The notes under the pieces: generated by a model | What the model was told of the DNA's origin: nothing | What the model saw: the letters and a program-made list of their open reading frames with translations, nothing else | The model's database searches: none | Translations under genes and position numbers: made by a program | NCBI GenBank assembly: GCA_902594275.1 | Contig: CACJLQ010000001.1 | Location: 1-64,000 of the forward strand | Length of the DNA: 64,000 bases | Reading direction: 5' to 3' | DNA from: an uncultured Litorivicinus sp. | GTDB lineage: Bacteria > Pseudomonadota > Gammaproteobacteria > Pseudomonadales > Litorivicinaceae | Shown here: in pieces, positions 38,040 through 47,900 of the stretch | How positions within the stretch are numbered: the stretch's first letter is position 1 | Layout of the letters: each line of letters starts with the position of its first letter

Positions 38040-39494
38040 ATGGAAACCGGGCAATTAGTCGCAGCATTGGCGGCTGGTGTTCAATCTGAGCGCGTTTTAT
38101 TCCGAGAGCAAGATACCGCTCCGTACGAGTGCGATGGGCTAACGATGTATAAAGCGAAGCCTAAGGTGGTGGTGCTCCCCGAGACTCGAGATGAAGTGTG
38201 TCATGTCCTCAGAACCTGTAAGTCACTGGGCGTACCTGTGGTTGCACGTGGCGCCGGGACCGGTTTATCTGGAGGTGCCTTACCGCATGTCGATGGGGTT
38301 TTATTGGTGATGTCCAAGTTCAGCAAGATCCTAGAAATTGACGAAGATGCACGGATTGCCCGTGTTGAACCAGGGGTCCGCAATCTCGCAATCTCAGAAG
38401 CCGTCAGTCACCTCGATCTCTACTACGCACCCGACCCATCCTCTCAAATCGCATGTTCGATCGGTGGGAACATCGCTGAAAATTCGGGTGGTGTCCATTG
38501 CCTCAAATACGGTTTAACCGTTCACAACGTGTTGTCAGTGACGATTGCGCTTGATGATGGTTCCATCGTGACCGTTGGTTCAGATGCGCTAGATTCGCCG
38601 GGGTACGATCTGCTGGCTCTGACCATCGGGAGCGAGGGCTTACTGGCAGTTGTTTTAGAAATTACCGTTCGGTTACTTCCGAAACCTGAAGAAATGCGAG
38701 TCGTCATGGCCGCTTTTGATGATGTGACCAAAGCCGGAGACTCTGTCGGGAATATTATTGCGGCAGGAATTATTCCAGCTGGGCTTGAGATGATGGACGG
38801 CCCCGCGGTCGCTGCTGTTGAGGATTTCGTGAAAGCCGGCTATCCACTCGATGCCGAAGCGATGCTTCTGTGTGAAGTCGATGGGACCAAAGCAGAAGTA
38901 GCCGATGAGCTGGGGCGAGTCGAGGCGATTTTGAAGGAATCAGGCGCGACTATGCTTCGCATCGCGAGCAATGAGGAAGAGCGGCTTTTGTTCTGGAAAG
39001 GTCGCAAAAGTGCGTTCCCAGCTGTCGGCCGAATTTCACCAGACTACTACTGCATGGATGGGACGATCCCACGTAAACATTTGTCGCTTGTATTAAGGCG
39101 GATGCGTGAAATGTCAGAGCGCTACGGATTGCGTTGTGCCAATGTGTTCCATGCGGGTGATGGAAACCTGCATCCGTTAATCCTTTTCGACGCAAACAAT
39201 CCGGCTGAAGTGAAGCGCGCCGAGGGTTTCGGAGCTGAGATCCTTGAGCTGTCTGTTGAAGTCGGTGGAACAATCACTGGCGAGCACGGCGTTGGAGTCG
39301 AGAAGATCAATGAGATGTGTGTTCAGTTCTCGTCAGATGAACTCGCGCAGTTCCACTCGATGAAAGCTGCGTTTGATCCAACGGGAATCCTAAACCCCGG
39401 GAAAGCAGTGCCAACACTCAGTCGCTGCGCGGAGTTCGGAAAAATGCATATTCACCACGGGCAAATGCCTCATCCCGAATTGGAACGATTCTAA
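38040..39494 (+). CDS. glcD: Glycolate oxidase FAD subunit GlcD
   Basis: A 484-residue FAD-linked oxidase that oxidises glycolate to glyoxylate together with GlcE and GlcF. The FAD-binding VVARGAGTGLSGGALP loop, GGNIAENSGGVHCLKYG, and the C-terminal HAGDGNLHPLI and GEHGVGVEK blocks are all present. AGAAGGTGA supports the start. Its TAA overlaps the glcE ATG. Provides growth on glycolate, an abundant algal exudate. Confidence 0.95.
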   Translation: METGQLVAALAAGVQSERVLFREQDTAPYECDGLTMYKAKPKVVVLPETRDEVCHVLRTCKSLGVPVVARGAGTGLSGGALPHVDGVLLVMSKFSKILEIDEDARIARVEPGVRNLAISEAVSHLDLYYAPDPSSQIACSIGGNIAENSGGVHCLKYGLTVHNVLSVTIALDDGSIVTVGSDALDSPGYDLLALTIGSEGLLAVVLEITVRLLPKPEEMRVVMAAFDDVTKAGDSVGNIIAAGIIPAGLEMMDGPAVAAVEDFVKAGYPLDAEAMLLCEVDGTKAEVADELGRVEAILKESGATMLRIASNEEERLLFWKGRKSAFPAVGRISPDYYCMDGTIPRKHLSLVLRRMREMSERYGLRCANVFHAGDGNLHPLILFDANNPAEVKRAEGFGAEILELSVEVGGTITGEHGVGVEKINEMCVQFSSDELAQFHSMKAAFDPTGILNPGKAVPTLSRCAEFGKMHIHHGQMPHPELERF

Positions 39495-40558
39495 TGCCCC
39501 TAGTTGATACATTATGCGAACGTCTTACAGCGCGAGAGCCAGTCGCTGTTATTGGTGGTAATACCAAGTCATTCCTGGCGGGCCGTTTGACGGACGAGCC
39601 TGTGTCGATGAGAGACCACGCAGGTATAGTCAACTACGAGCCAACCGAACTTGTATTGACCGCAAAGAGCGGAACAACACTTCACGAGATCGAGTCATGT
39701 TTACGTGATGCACGCCAAATGCTTCCATTTGAACCGCCTCGTCTCGGGGAGTCATCGACAATTGGTGGTGTGATGGCTTCAGGGCTATCCGGACCGCGAC
39801 GCATGCATCTCGGTAGTGCGCGTGACTGTGTGTTAGGTGTGCGTTTGATTAATGGTCTCGGCCAACATCTTAAGTTCGGCGGAGAGGTGATGAAAAATGT
39901 TGCCGGATATGACTTGTCTCGTGTATCAGTTGGCGCATTTGGAACTCTGGGAGTTTTGACTGAGATTTCTGTCAAAGTCCTACCAATCCCTGAGAAAGAG
40001 CAAACCCAAAAGCTTGAATGCTCTCAAGCAGAAGCACTTGAGACACTCATTCGGATTGGTCGTCGACCATATCCAGTCTCGGCGGCCTCATGGATCAATC
40101 AGGCGCTCTATATTCGATTATCAGGTGCCGCAAGTGGCGTTGAATCAGCTGCTGCGGAGATTGGTGGCGAGGTACTTAATGCGGCTGATCAGTTTTGGTC
40201 TGAGCTTCGCGATATCAGTGCCCAAGAATTTAAGTCTCCCGGTCGCTGGCTTTGGCGGATTTCAGTTGCTCCGTCTACACCGACCGACGCCCTCGATGCA
40301 TTTTGTTTTGACTGGGCCGGTGGACAACGTTGGATTACAGCACCACCAAACGATTATTCACCATTTGAACGTGCTTCGCGACTAGGCGGACATGCGATTT
40401 GTTTTGACCGCCATCGAGGTGTGGGGACCGGTATGCAACCGCTTGAACCTGAAATCTTGCGATTGAATCGACGTGTTAAAGAAGCGATGGATCCCCACGG
40501 TCTGATCAATCGGGGGCGCTTATTGGAGGAGGCTACACATGCAAACGAATCTTGTTGA
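39494..40558 (+). CDS. glcE: Glycolate oxidase FAD-binding subunit GlcE
   Basis: A 354-residue FAD-binding protein, shorter and more divergent than GlcD, as expected for GlcE. AVIGGNTKSFLAGR, the TIGGVMASGLSGPRR block and MKNVAGYDLSRV are characteristic. The ATG overlaps the glcD stop (TAATG) and the end overlaps glcF by 20 bases, so all three subunits are translationally coupled. Confidence 0.94.
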   Translation: MPLVDTLCERLTAREPVAVIGGNTKSFLAGRLTDEPVSMRDHAGIVNYEPTELVLTAKSGTTLHEIESCLRDARQMLPFEPPRLGESSTIGGVMASGLSGPRRMHLGSARDCVLGVRLINGLGQHLKFGGEVMKNVAGYDLSRVSVGAFGTLGVLTEISVKVLPIPEKEQTQKLECSQAEALETLIRIGRRPYPVSAASWINQALYIRLSGAASGVESAAAEIGGEVLNAADQFWSELRDISAQEFKSPGRWLWRISVAPSTPTDALDAFCFDWAGGQRWITAPPNDYSPFERASRLGGHAICFDRHRGVGTGMQPLEPEILRLNRRVKEAMDPHGLINRGRLLEEATHANESC

Positions 40559-41753
40559 GCGGTATGCCAATACTGACCATGGCCGCGAAGCTGAGGCCAT
40601 TCTCAGGAAATGTGTCCACTGCGGATTCTGTACCGCGACCTGCCCGACTTATCAGTTGCTCGGCGACGAACTGGATGGGCCACGGGGACGAATCTATCAA
40701 ATCAAAGAAATTCTTGAGGGCTCGACTCCAACTGCCTCGACTCAAGGACATTTGGATCGATGTCTCACGTGCCGATCTTGCGAGACAACATGCCCCTCAG
40801 GAGTTGATTATGGTCGTCTCGCCGATATCGGCCGCAAAATTGTTGAGGACGAAGTCGGCCGGTCCGTGACCGAGACATTGATTCGAAAAGCGTTGATTTT
40901 CGTCATTCCGAATCGGCCTTTGTTTGGGTTCTTGATGCGCCTTGGCCAATTGTTTCGTCCGCTGATGCCGAGTGCGATCCGTCGCAAGATTCCACACCGT
41001 ACCCCGTCAAGCAGTTGGCCACAGTCGACGCATACTCGCAAAATGCTGGTACTCGAAGCCTGTGCACAACCTGCGGCCACTCCAAATGTCAATGCAGCCG
41101 CTGCTCGCGTGCTCGATCGTCTGGGTATTCAGTTGATCGCTGCAAAAGAGGCCGGTTGTTGTGGTGCGGTGGCCCATCACTTGAGTGACCATCACCGGAG
41201 TTATGATGCGGTGAAGCGGAATATTGACGCTTGGTGGCCTTTGATTGAGGAGGGTGCTGAAGCGATTATGATTACTGCATCAGGATGTGGCGTCATGGTT
41301 AAGGAATATGGCCATTTGTTAGCTGAGGACTCGCAGTATGCTGAAAAAGCACAGCGCGTTGCCGAACTCGCCAAAGATATTTCTGAGGTCCTGACTGGTG
41401 AGGATTTAGGTGAACTGAGAGTTCGTGAGGCCAGCACTCTTGCATTTCATTCACCATGCACGTTACAGCATGGACAGAAGCTTAATGGTTTGACCGAAGG
41501 AGTATTGAGAGAGCTTGGCTTTGATTTGAAACCGGTCGCTGATTCGCATTTATGTTGTGGATCAGCGGGGACGTACTCGATTCTGCAACCCGATCTCAGT
41601 AAACGACTTTTAAAAAATAAAGTCGAAGCGCTCGAGGCGACGGGTGCTCCGACAATCGCAACTGCAAATATCGGTTGTCAACTCCATCTGTCGACCGGAG
41701 CAAATACTCCGGTCAAACACTGGATCGAGTTAGTGGACGAAGTTACCGGATAA
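40539..41753 (+). CDS. glcF: Glycolate oxidase iron-sulfur subunit GlcF
   Basis: A 404-residue iron-sulfur subunit that passes electrons from GlcD/GlcE to the membrane quinone pool. Two [4Fe-4S] motifs are CVHCGFCTATCPTY and CLTCRSCETTCPSG. Two cysteine-rich CCG domains (EAGCCGAVAHHL and HLCCGSAGTYS) follow. GGAGG precedes the ATG. The 3' end overlaps the convergent oxidoreductase gene by 11 bases. Confidence 0.95.
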   Translation: MQTNLVERYANTDHGREAEAILRKCVHCGFCTATCPTYQLLGDELDGPRGRIYQIKEILEGSTPTASTQGHLDRCLTCRSCETTCPSGVDYGRLADIGRKIVEDEVGRSVTETLIRKALIFVIPNRPLFGFLMRLGQLFRPLMPSAIRRKIPHRTPSSSWPQSTHTRKMLVLEACAQPAATPNVNAAAARVLDRLGIQLIAAKEAGCCGAVAHHLSDHHRSYDAVKRNIDAWWPLIEEGAEAIMITASGCGVMVKEYGHLLAEDSQYAEKAQRVAELAKDISEVLTGEDLGELRVREASTLAFHSPCTLQHGQKLNGLTEGVLRELGFDLKPVADSHLCCGSAGTYSILQPDLSKRLLKNKVEALEATGAPTIATANIGCQLHLSTGANTPVKHWIELVDEVTG

Positions 41754-42735
41754 GAACAACTTTGCCGATCGCATCGCCTGATTCAAGATAGGCGTGCGCG
41801 TCGGCTACGTCTTCAAATTCGAACTGCTGTTGATCAATCAAGGGGCGCAACTCACCGTTTTCAGCCATCTCACAGAGCTTTTCAAGGCGCGGTCTGATGG
41901 TATGGCGGTTGATCGGATTTGCGACCTGGCCGACCAAGAAAACAACATGAAGCGTTAAACTCTTCGCGTGCATTGGGCCTAAATTATGTGTTGAACGTGC
42001 GGCGATATTGACGATAGTGCCGCCAAAACGCGCCGCTTCAAAACTGGCATCCAAGTTATCACCGCCGACTGTATCGAATACGATGTCATAGCCTTGACCG
42101 TCAGTGTGTTGATTGACGTAATCTTCGACCGAAAGACCACTGTAGAGAATCGTTTCAGAAGCACCAAGTTCGCGAGCGTAACCCGCTTTTTGTTCGTTAC
42201 TGACTGTGGTGTGTACGATCCCACCCAAATGTTTAGCAATCTGAATCCCAACGTGACCTACGCCTCCGCCACCAGCGTGAACAAGAACTTTGTCACCAGC
42301 CTTCACCTGCGCTCGATCAGCGAGAGCGAACCAGGCTGTCAGTGACACAAGCGGCAAGGCTGCGGCCTCAACGAATGACAAATTCTTAGGTTTTTTACTA
42401 ACCAACTGCGCATCGGTCAGCATTTTTTCTGCCAAAGCACCTGATGGCAGACCATGAAAACCACCTGCACAACCCCAGACCTCATCTCCAACTTGGAGGT
42501 GATCGACGCCTGCGCCAACTGCGGTCACGATTCCAGCGACGTCGCCATGCAAGACTGCCGGAAATGGCGGTGTGGCTGGAGGGACCACGCCGGCTCGAAT
42601 TTTTAAATCAATGGGGTTGACGCTTGATGCTTCGACGTCAATCACCACTTGCCCTTCACCTGCTGTGGGTTCAGGCATTTCGTGTATAGAAAATACTTCC
42701 GGACCACCGAAGCCCGAAATAGTCATCACTTTCAT
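41743..42735 (-). CDS. Zinc-independent quinone oxidoreductase-like medium-chain dehydrogenase
   Basis: A 330-residue MDR-superfamily enzyme, of the NADPH:quinone reductase (Qor-like) group. The nucleotide-binding motif is VHAGGGGVGHVGIQIAK, and HGDVAGIVTAVGAGV is the conserved substrate-domain block. Cysteine ligands for a structural zinc are absent. The ATG at 42735 (MKVMTISGFGG) matches the family start better than a TTG at 42765; the ATG at 42726 is another option. The substrate is unknown. Confidence 0.86.
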   Translation of the reverse strand: MKVMTISGFGGPEVFSIHEMPEPTAGEGQVVIDVEASSVNPIDLKIRAGVVPPATPPFPAVLHGDVAGIVTAVGAGVDHLQVGDEVWGCAGGFHGLPSGALAEKMLTDAQLVSKKPKNLSFVEAAALPLVSLTAWFALADRAQVKAGDKVLVHAGGGGVGHVGIQIAKHLGGIVHTTVSNEQKAGYARELGASETILYSGLSVEDYVNQHTDGQGYDIVFDTVGGDNLDASFEAARFGGTIVNIAARSTHNLGPMHAKSLTLHVVFLVGQVANPINRHTIRPRLEKLCEMAENGELRPLIDQQQFEFEDVADAHAYLESGDAIGKVVLIR

Positions 42736-42781
42736 TGGTTTTTCATCCAGTTTTGTTATTGCCAAGTGCTAGACTTGGACT

Positions 42782-43267
42782 ATGGCAATCGAATCGATCG
42801 AGATCAATCTTAAAACGCAAAATTGTCGAGTTTTTGCGACCGGCGGTGTGCGTGATTATGTGTGTTCGACTGCGCTGAACGGCCCAGGTGAACATGAGGG
42901 TTCTGGATGCACACCTCGCGGCTCTCACCGGATCCGAGCGATTGTTGGACTGGGTGAGCCTGAAAACGCAGTATTTGTCGCCAGACGTCCGACCGGCGAG
43001 CTCTGGACCGAAGAACTGCATGATGCGTATCCTAAGCGTGATTGGATTTTAGGCCGTATTTTATGGCTCTGCGGAAATGAGCCGGGTGTCAATCGAGGTG
43101 GTCGAGTCGATAGTCAACGGCGCTTTATTTATATCCACGGTACTCCGCCGTCAGAGCCGATGGGAGTACCAATGTCGCATGGATGCGTGCGGATGCGTCT
43201 TCAAGATATTTGTGAACTGGCGGACGATGTGTCGCCGGGAACCTTAGTTTCAATTGTGGAAACCTGA
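42782..43267 (+). CDS. L,D-transpeptidase (YkuD-type) without visible signal peptide
   Basis: A 161-residue YkuD/ErfK-type catalytic domain. The active site is in IYIHGTPP and MSHGCVRM (catalytic cysteine in SHGCxR), characteristic of enzymes making 3-3 peptidoglycan cross-links or attaching lipoproteins. No signal peptide or membrane helix is seen from the ATG at 42782, which is unusual for a periplasmic function. Two bases separate its stop codon and the MscS start. Confidence 0.88.
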   Translation: MAIESIEINLKTQNCRVFATGGVRDYVCSTALNGPGEHEGSGCTPRGSHRIRAIVGLGEPENAVFVARRPTGELWTEELHDAYPKRDWILGRILWLCGNEPGVNRGGRVDSQRRFIYIHGTPPSEPMGVPMSHGCVRMRLQDICELADDVSPGTLVSIVET

Positions 43268-43268
43268 C

Positions 43269-44402
43269 ATGCTTGAATTACTAATTGAATCCATTCTTTC
43301 GTTACTTGAAGGCCCGTTGACGGGCATTGGTGTCTCGCCCGTTGCAGTCCTCCGTGGTGTTGAACTTTTTGTCATCGTTTTACTCACCGTCTTTGGATCG
43401 TATTTCGTCCGCCGATTTATCAGAACGCTAAAGACACGCGCTGAAAAAACTCAGTCTCAATGGGACGATACATTTTTTGCTGCACTTCAGGGACCTGCTC
43501 GGACAATAGTTTGGGTGGTTGGTCTGACATTGGCACTCGAGCGAGCCTCTGTTGGCCTAGACATTGAGGCAGTTTTTGCTCCACTACGTTCTGCCTTGGT
43601 GATTGCGACACTGACCTGGGCACTGATCCGATTTGTGGATCGTGTTCAGCGGCGCATGATGCATGATCCAAAGACTGATGATTTGGATCTAACGACTGTT
43701 GACGCCATTGGTCGGTTAATTCGAATCACAGTACTGATTACCAGCGGATTAATTATTCTGCAGACGCTTGGATTTTCGGTCTCAGGTGTTCTGGCTTTTG
43801 GTGGTCTGGGCGGTATCGCAGTCGGTTTCGCTGCCAAAGATTTGTTGTCTAATTTCTTTGGTGGGTTGATGATCTTCCTGGATCGTCCATTTGGGGTCGG
43901 CGATTGGATTCGCTCGCCAGATCGGGATATCGAAGGAACTGTCGAGTCGTTAGGATGGCGCCTGACAACGATCCGCACATTCGATAAGCGTCCACTGTAC
44001 GTACCAAATGCGACTTTTTTGTCGATTGCAGTTGAAAACCCATCGAGAATGTCTCATCGGCGCATTTATGAAACGATCGGTGTTCGTTACGACGATGCCG
44101 ACCAAGTTCAGGTGGTCGTTGAACGGGTGAAGAAGATGCTTGAACAACACCCCGACATCGATTCATCACAAACGCTCATGGTGAACTTCAATCAGTTTGG
44201 TCCGAGCTCGCTTGATTTCTTTATCTATTGTTTCACCAACACCACCGTGTGGACTGAATATCACATGGTCAAAGAGGATGTGTTGTTAAAAACTTACGAT
44301 TTAATTACTGAGCTTGGGGCGGAGGTTGCGTTTCCGACTCAGACATTGCATCTGCAGGTTGAGCCTGAGGTTCTGCAAGAACGATCTGCTCAGAAGCAAT
44401 GA
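43269..44402 (+). CDS. Small-conductance mechanosensitive channel, MscS family
   Basis: A 377-residue inner-membrane channel opened by membrane tension. Three or four N-terminal helices lead to the pore-lining TM3 (GVLAFGGLGGIAVGFAAKDL), followed by the beta-domain with FGVGDWI and the RRLTTIRTF-like region, then the cytoplasmic vestibule. ATG at 43269 is preferred over a TTG at 43254, which would overlap the L,D-transpeptidase. The 3' end overlaps the convergent csiV gene by 98 bases, a long overlap for two conserved genes. Confidence 0.9.
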   Translation: MLELLIESILSLLEGPLTGIGVSPVAVLRGVELFVIVLLTVFGSYFVRRFIRTLKTRAEKTQSQWDDTFFAALQGPARTIVWVVGLTLALERASVGLDIEAVFAPLRSALVIATLTWALIRFVDRVQRRMMHDPKTDDLDLTTVDAIGRLIRITVLITSGLIILQTLGFSVSGVLAFGGLGGIAVGFAAKDLLSNFFGGLMIFLDRPFGVGDWIRSPDRDIEGTVESLGWRLTTIRTFDKRPLYVPNATFLSIAVENPSRMSHRRIYETIGVRYDDADQVQVVVERVKKMLEQHPDIDSSQTLMVNFNQFGPSSLDFFIYCFTNTTVWTEYHMVKEDVLLKTYDLITELGAEVAFPTQTLHLQVEPEVLQERSAQKQ

Positions 44403-44964
44403 TGACACCAAAGGCCGGATGATCGAGATAATGGATGTCTTTTGAAGACATTTTTCGAAATTCTTTCAGACGATACACCTCATTCAGTGAGGATCCATCA
44501 GGCGCCTGCCGTGCCCCTGATCGAGTGACTCTCAGATCTGCATCAACTTCAATGAAGCGATCAATCGACCAACGCAAAAAGCCATTCAGCTGAAAGTCAC
44601 GACCGGCCACACCAGTAATACGGAACCAAGGGTTTGATCTTTGGTTTTTAGTTAGCGGGTGCATCCAACGTTTATGGAATAGGATTTGACCGTCGAGTTG
44701 GGTTTGGATTCGAAGCGCAGCGTTTCTTAAGATCCGACTTGAATTCGGTAATGCATTTAGGTTCTTGAAGCCTGAATCAAGCGCAAATGACAGGTCGAAG
44801 CTCTCTGGTGGCTTCGGTTCTGTTGCTGGAAACACTTCGGTGATGGATTGAACGGGTTCGGGACGCGCGAAGACCAATACTTCAAGAGCGTAGGGCCTCA
44901 CCTCCGCTTGGACAACGGACGTCATCAGAGCGGCGATACAAAAACTGGTGATCCGATTTGTCAT
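44305..44964 (-). CDS. csiV: CsiV-like periplasmic protein
   Basis: A 219-residue protein with a signal peptide (ITSFCIAALMTSVVQA). The body (PYALEVLVFARP, then a HKRWMHPL block) matches the peptidoglycan-binding CsiV family, which sits beside mfd in gammaproteobacteria. Its last 30 residues are a low-complexity Gln/Pro/Glu tail encoded within the 98-base overlap with mscS. The start overlaps the mfd stop by 4 bases (ATGA). Confidence 0.82.
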   Translation of the reverse strand: MTNRITSFCIAALMTSVVQAEVRPYALEVLVFARPEPVQSITEVFPATEPKPPESFDLSFALDSGFKNLNALPNSSRILRNAALRIQTQLDGQILFHKRWMHPLTKNQRSNPWFRITGVAGRDFQLNGFLRWSIDRFIEVDADLRVTRSGARQAPDGSSLNEVYRLKEFRKMSSKDIHYLDHPAFGVIIASEQIVLAEPQAQPADAMSESETQPPPQAQ

Positions 44965-47900
44965 GCGGTAGCAGGCCTTTTGAGTGCATCGAGTACTTCA
45001 TTGACAAACCCCAAACGAGCCTCAGATCCGACCGTTTCGCGAATGATCTTCAATGCCGTTGCTCCATCGAGTTTGTACTCTTGAGATTTTGACTGTACCA
45101 AACTAATGAGCACCATAGGATCGACTTTTGTCTTTTCCCTAAATTCGATCCGTCCAGATTGTGATCCGAGCGTGATTTGTTTGATCCCAAGAGACTCAGC
45201 AACCAGCCGGACCCTCGCTTGGAGGAATAGATTTTTGACTTGCGATGGCAATAATCCAAAACGATCGATCATTTCAATTTCAATCTCTGATAGCGACTCC
45301 TCCGATGGGGCCGAGCTGATACGTTTATAGAGCTCAAGTCTGAGAGGTATATCGTTCAGATAATCATTCGGAATCAATGCAGGGATTTTTAAATCGACCT
45401 CTGCATGCGCTGATTCGGTCTGATCAAAGTCAGGTGTCCGACCTTCGCGAATGGCGGTCACAGCCTCATCAAGCATTTCCATGTAAAGCGAAAATCCAAT
45501 GGTTTGCATATTGCCAGATTGATCTTCCCCTAACAGTTCACCTGCACCTCGAATTTCAAGATCATGAGTGGCCAACTGAAATCCAGCGCCAAGATCGCTT
45601 GCAGCCTCGATTGCTTCAAGCCGTTTGACAGCATCGGCGGTCATCGACCGGGGGTCCGGTGTCAGTAGATAGGCATATGCCTGATGGTGGGATCGTCCGA
45701 CACGACCCCTGAGTTGATGAAGCTGAGCCAGGCCAAATTGGTCCGCGCGCTCAATCAAAATGGTGTTTGCGGATGGGATATCGATTCCGGTTTCGATGAT
45801 TGTCGAACACACCAGAACATTATATTTTTTGTGGTAGAAGTCGGTCATGACATCTTCAAGTTCTCGCTCTCGCATTTGCCCATGCGCAACGACTATGCGA
45901 GCTTCCGGAACGAGCTGTCTGATGTCATCAGCAGCGCGTTCGATGCTCTTGACTTCGTTGTGGAGAAAGTACACCTGACCGCCTCTTAAGAGCTCACGTA
46001 AGATCGCTTCTTTGACCAGCGCTTGGTCTTTTTGCTTGATGAACGTTTTGATCGACAATCGACGAGCGGGTGGTGTCGCAATGACTGATAGATCGCGAAT
46101 GCCTGCCATCGAGAGGTTCAGAGTGCGAGGGATCGGTGTGGCGGTGAGCGTGAGGACATCAACGTCTGATCGATATTTCTTGAGACGTTCTTTTTGCGCG
46201 ACGCCAAAGCGATGTTCTTCGTCAATGATCAGTAGTCCAAGCTTCGGTAGTTTGAGATCGCTTGATAAGAGTTTATGTGTGCCGACGACGACATCTACAT
46301 GGCCTTTATTTACCTGGTCGATGACTGCTTTGGTTTCTTTCGCAGTTTTAAATCGGCTCAGTACTTCGACGGTGACTGGCCAATCCGCAAAGCGATCACG
46401 AAATGACTCGAAGTGTTGTTGTGCAAGCAGCGTTGTCGGAACCAACACACACACCTGCTTACCGCTACTGATCGAGGCAAACGCCGCGCGCATGGCGACT
46501 TCTGTCTTACCGAAGCCGACATCGCCACAAACCAATCGATCCATTGGTCGTGGTGCCTTCAGATCACTCAGGACCGCCTCGATCGAGGTTTCTTGATCCG
46601 GCGTCAATTCAAATGGAAAACCTTCGGCAAATTGATCATATTGCGGTTCATCGATTTGGTGCGCATAGCCCTCTTTGGCTGCACGTCTGGCGTAGATATC
46701 GAGAAGCTCAGCGGCTTTATCACGAATCTCTTCAGCAGCTTTTTGCTTGGCTTTACTCCAACGATCGGTCCCAAGTTTGTGCGCTGAGACCGAATCTGGG
46801 TCGCCACCGGCATATCGGCTCAGTACGCCAAGGTTGGTGACGGGAATGTACAGTTTTGCACCGCCCTGATACTCAACAGTGACAAATTCATTGATGTCAT
46901 CGCCCAAATCGATTGTTTCGAGTCCTTTGTAATGCCCGACGCCATGATCAATGTGAACGATGGGATCGCCAATTTCGATCTCAGAGAGATCTCGGACAAT
47001 AAGATCTGTCGCAATTTCATGTTGTTTCCGTCTTCGCCGTTGAGGCACGCGGCGGCCGAATAACTGGCTTTCTGGAACGATCGCCAATTGATCGACCATG
47101 ATTCCTTGATCCAATAAACCGAGCGTGATGACTGCATTTCGGTTGCTCGATTGAAAGTCACTGAATCGTTCAATGGGTTCGGGACGTATCCCATGTTTTG
47201 CTAATAGCTCAAGAAGTGCTTCACGGCGGCCCGCTGATTCGGCGACGAAACATACCGTTTGACCACTTTCAATTAACGCCTTGATTCGCGCGGCTGGTTC
47301 ATCTGCTTTCGCATCAAAAGTGACATCAGGAAGTGGGCGAATGCGTGCGTGTGTCGAGTCAGGTTCGATGATCTCAATCGAGCCAAAGGCCTTTAAATCA
47401 GCAAATAATTCTTCCGTTCGAACAAACAATCGTTGAGGTGGAATGATTGGTTTTCTGCGGTCATATCGTAAGCTTTCGTATCGTGTAGTGACATCGGTCC
47501 AAAACTGTTCGAGTGCTTGATGCAAGGCGCCAACACGGATCGTACGCGTGTCCGCTGGTAAGTAATCGAACAAGGTTGCCATCTTGTTAAAAAAAAGAGG
47601 AGCGTAGTACTCGACCCCCGGTGGCGTGAGCCCCGATGAGACATCCTGATAAATCGAACAGTCTCTGGGGTTTCCCTCAAAGGTTTCGTGCCAATTTTGC
47701 CGGAATGTGGCGATTCCTGAATCAGTCAGTGGAATTTCTCGTGCGGGCAGTAGAGTCACTGACTCGACTTTGGTAACAGTACGCTGGGTGTCTGGATCGA
47801 ACGCCCTCAAGCTCTCGATTTCGGTATCGAACAGTTCCACGCGTAACGGTTGGTCAGAGCCCATCGGAAAGACGTCAAGAATGGCGCCGCGGATCGCAAA

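Noticed and set aside
46012-46596. Long open frame of 194 codons on the plus strand inside mfd
   Set aside because: Antisense shadow of a firmly identified gene, with a serine/arginine-rich composition typical of shadows.
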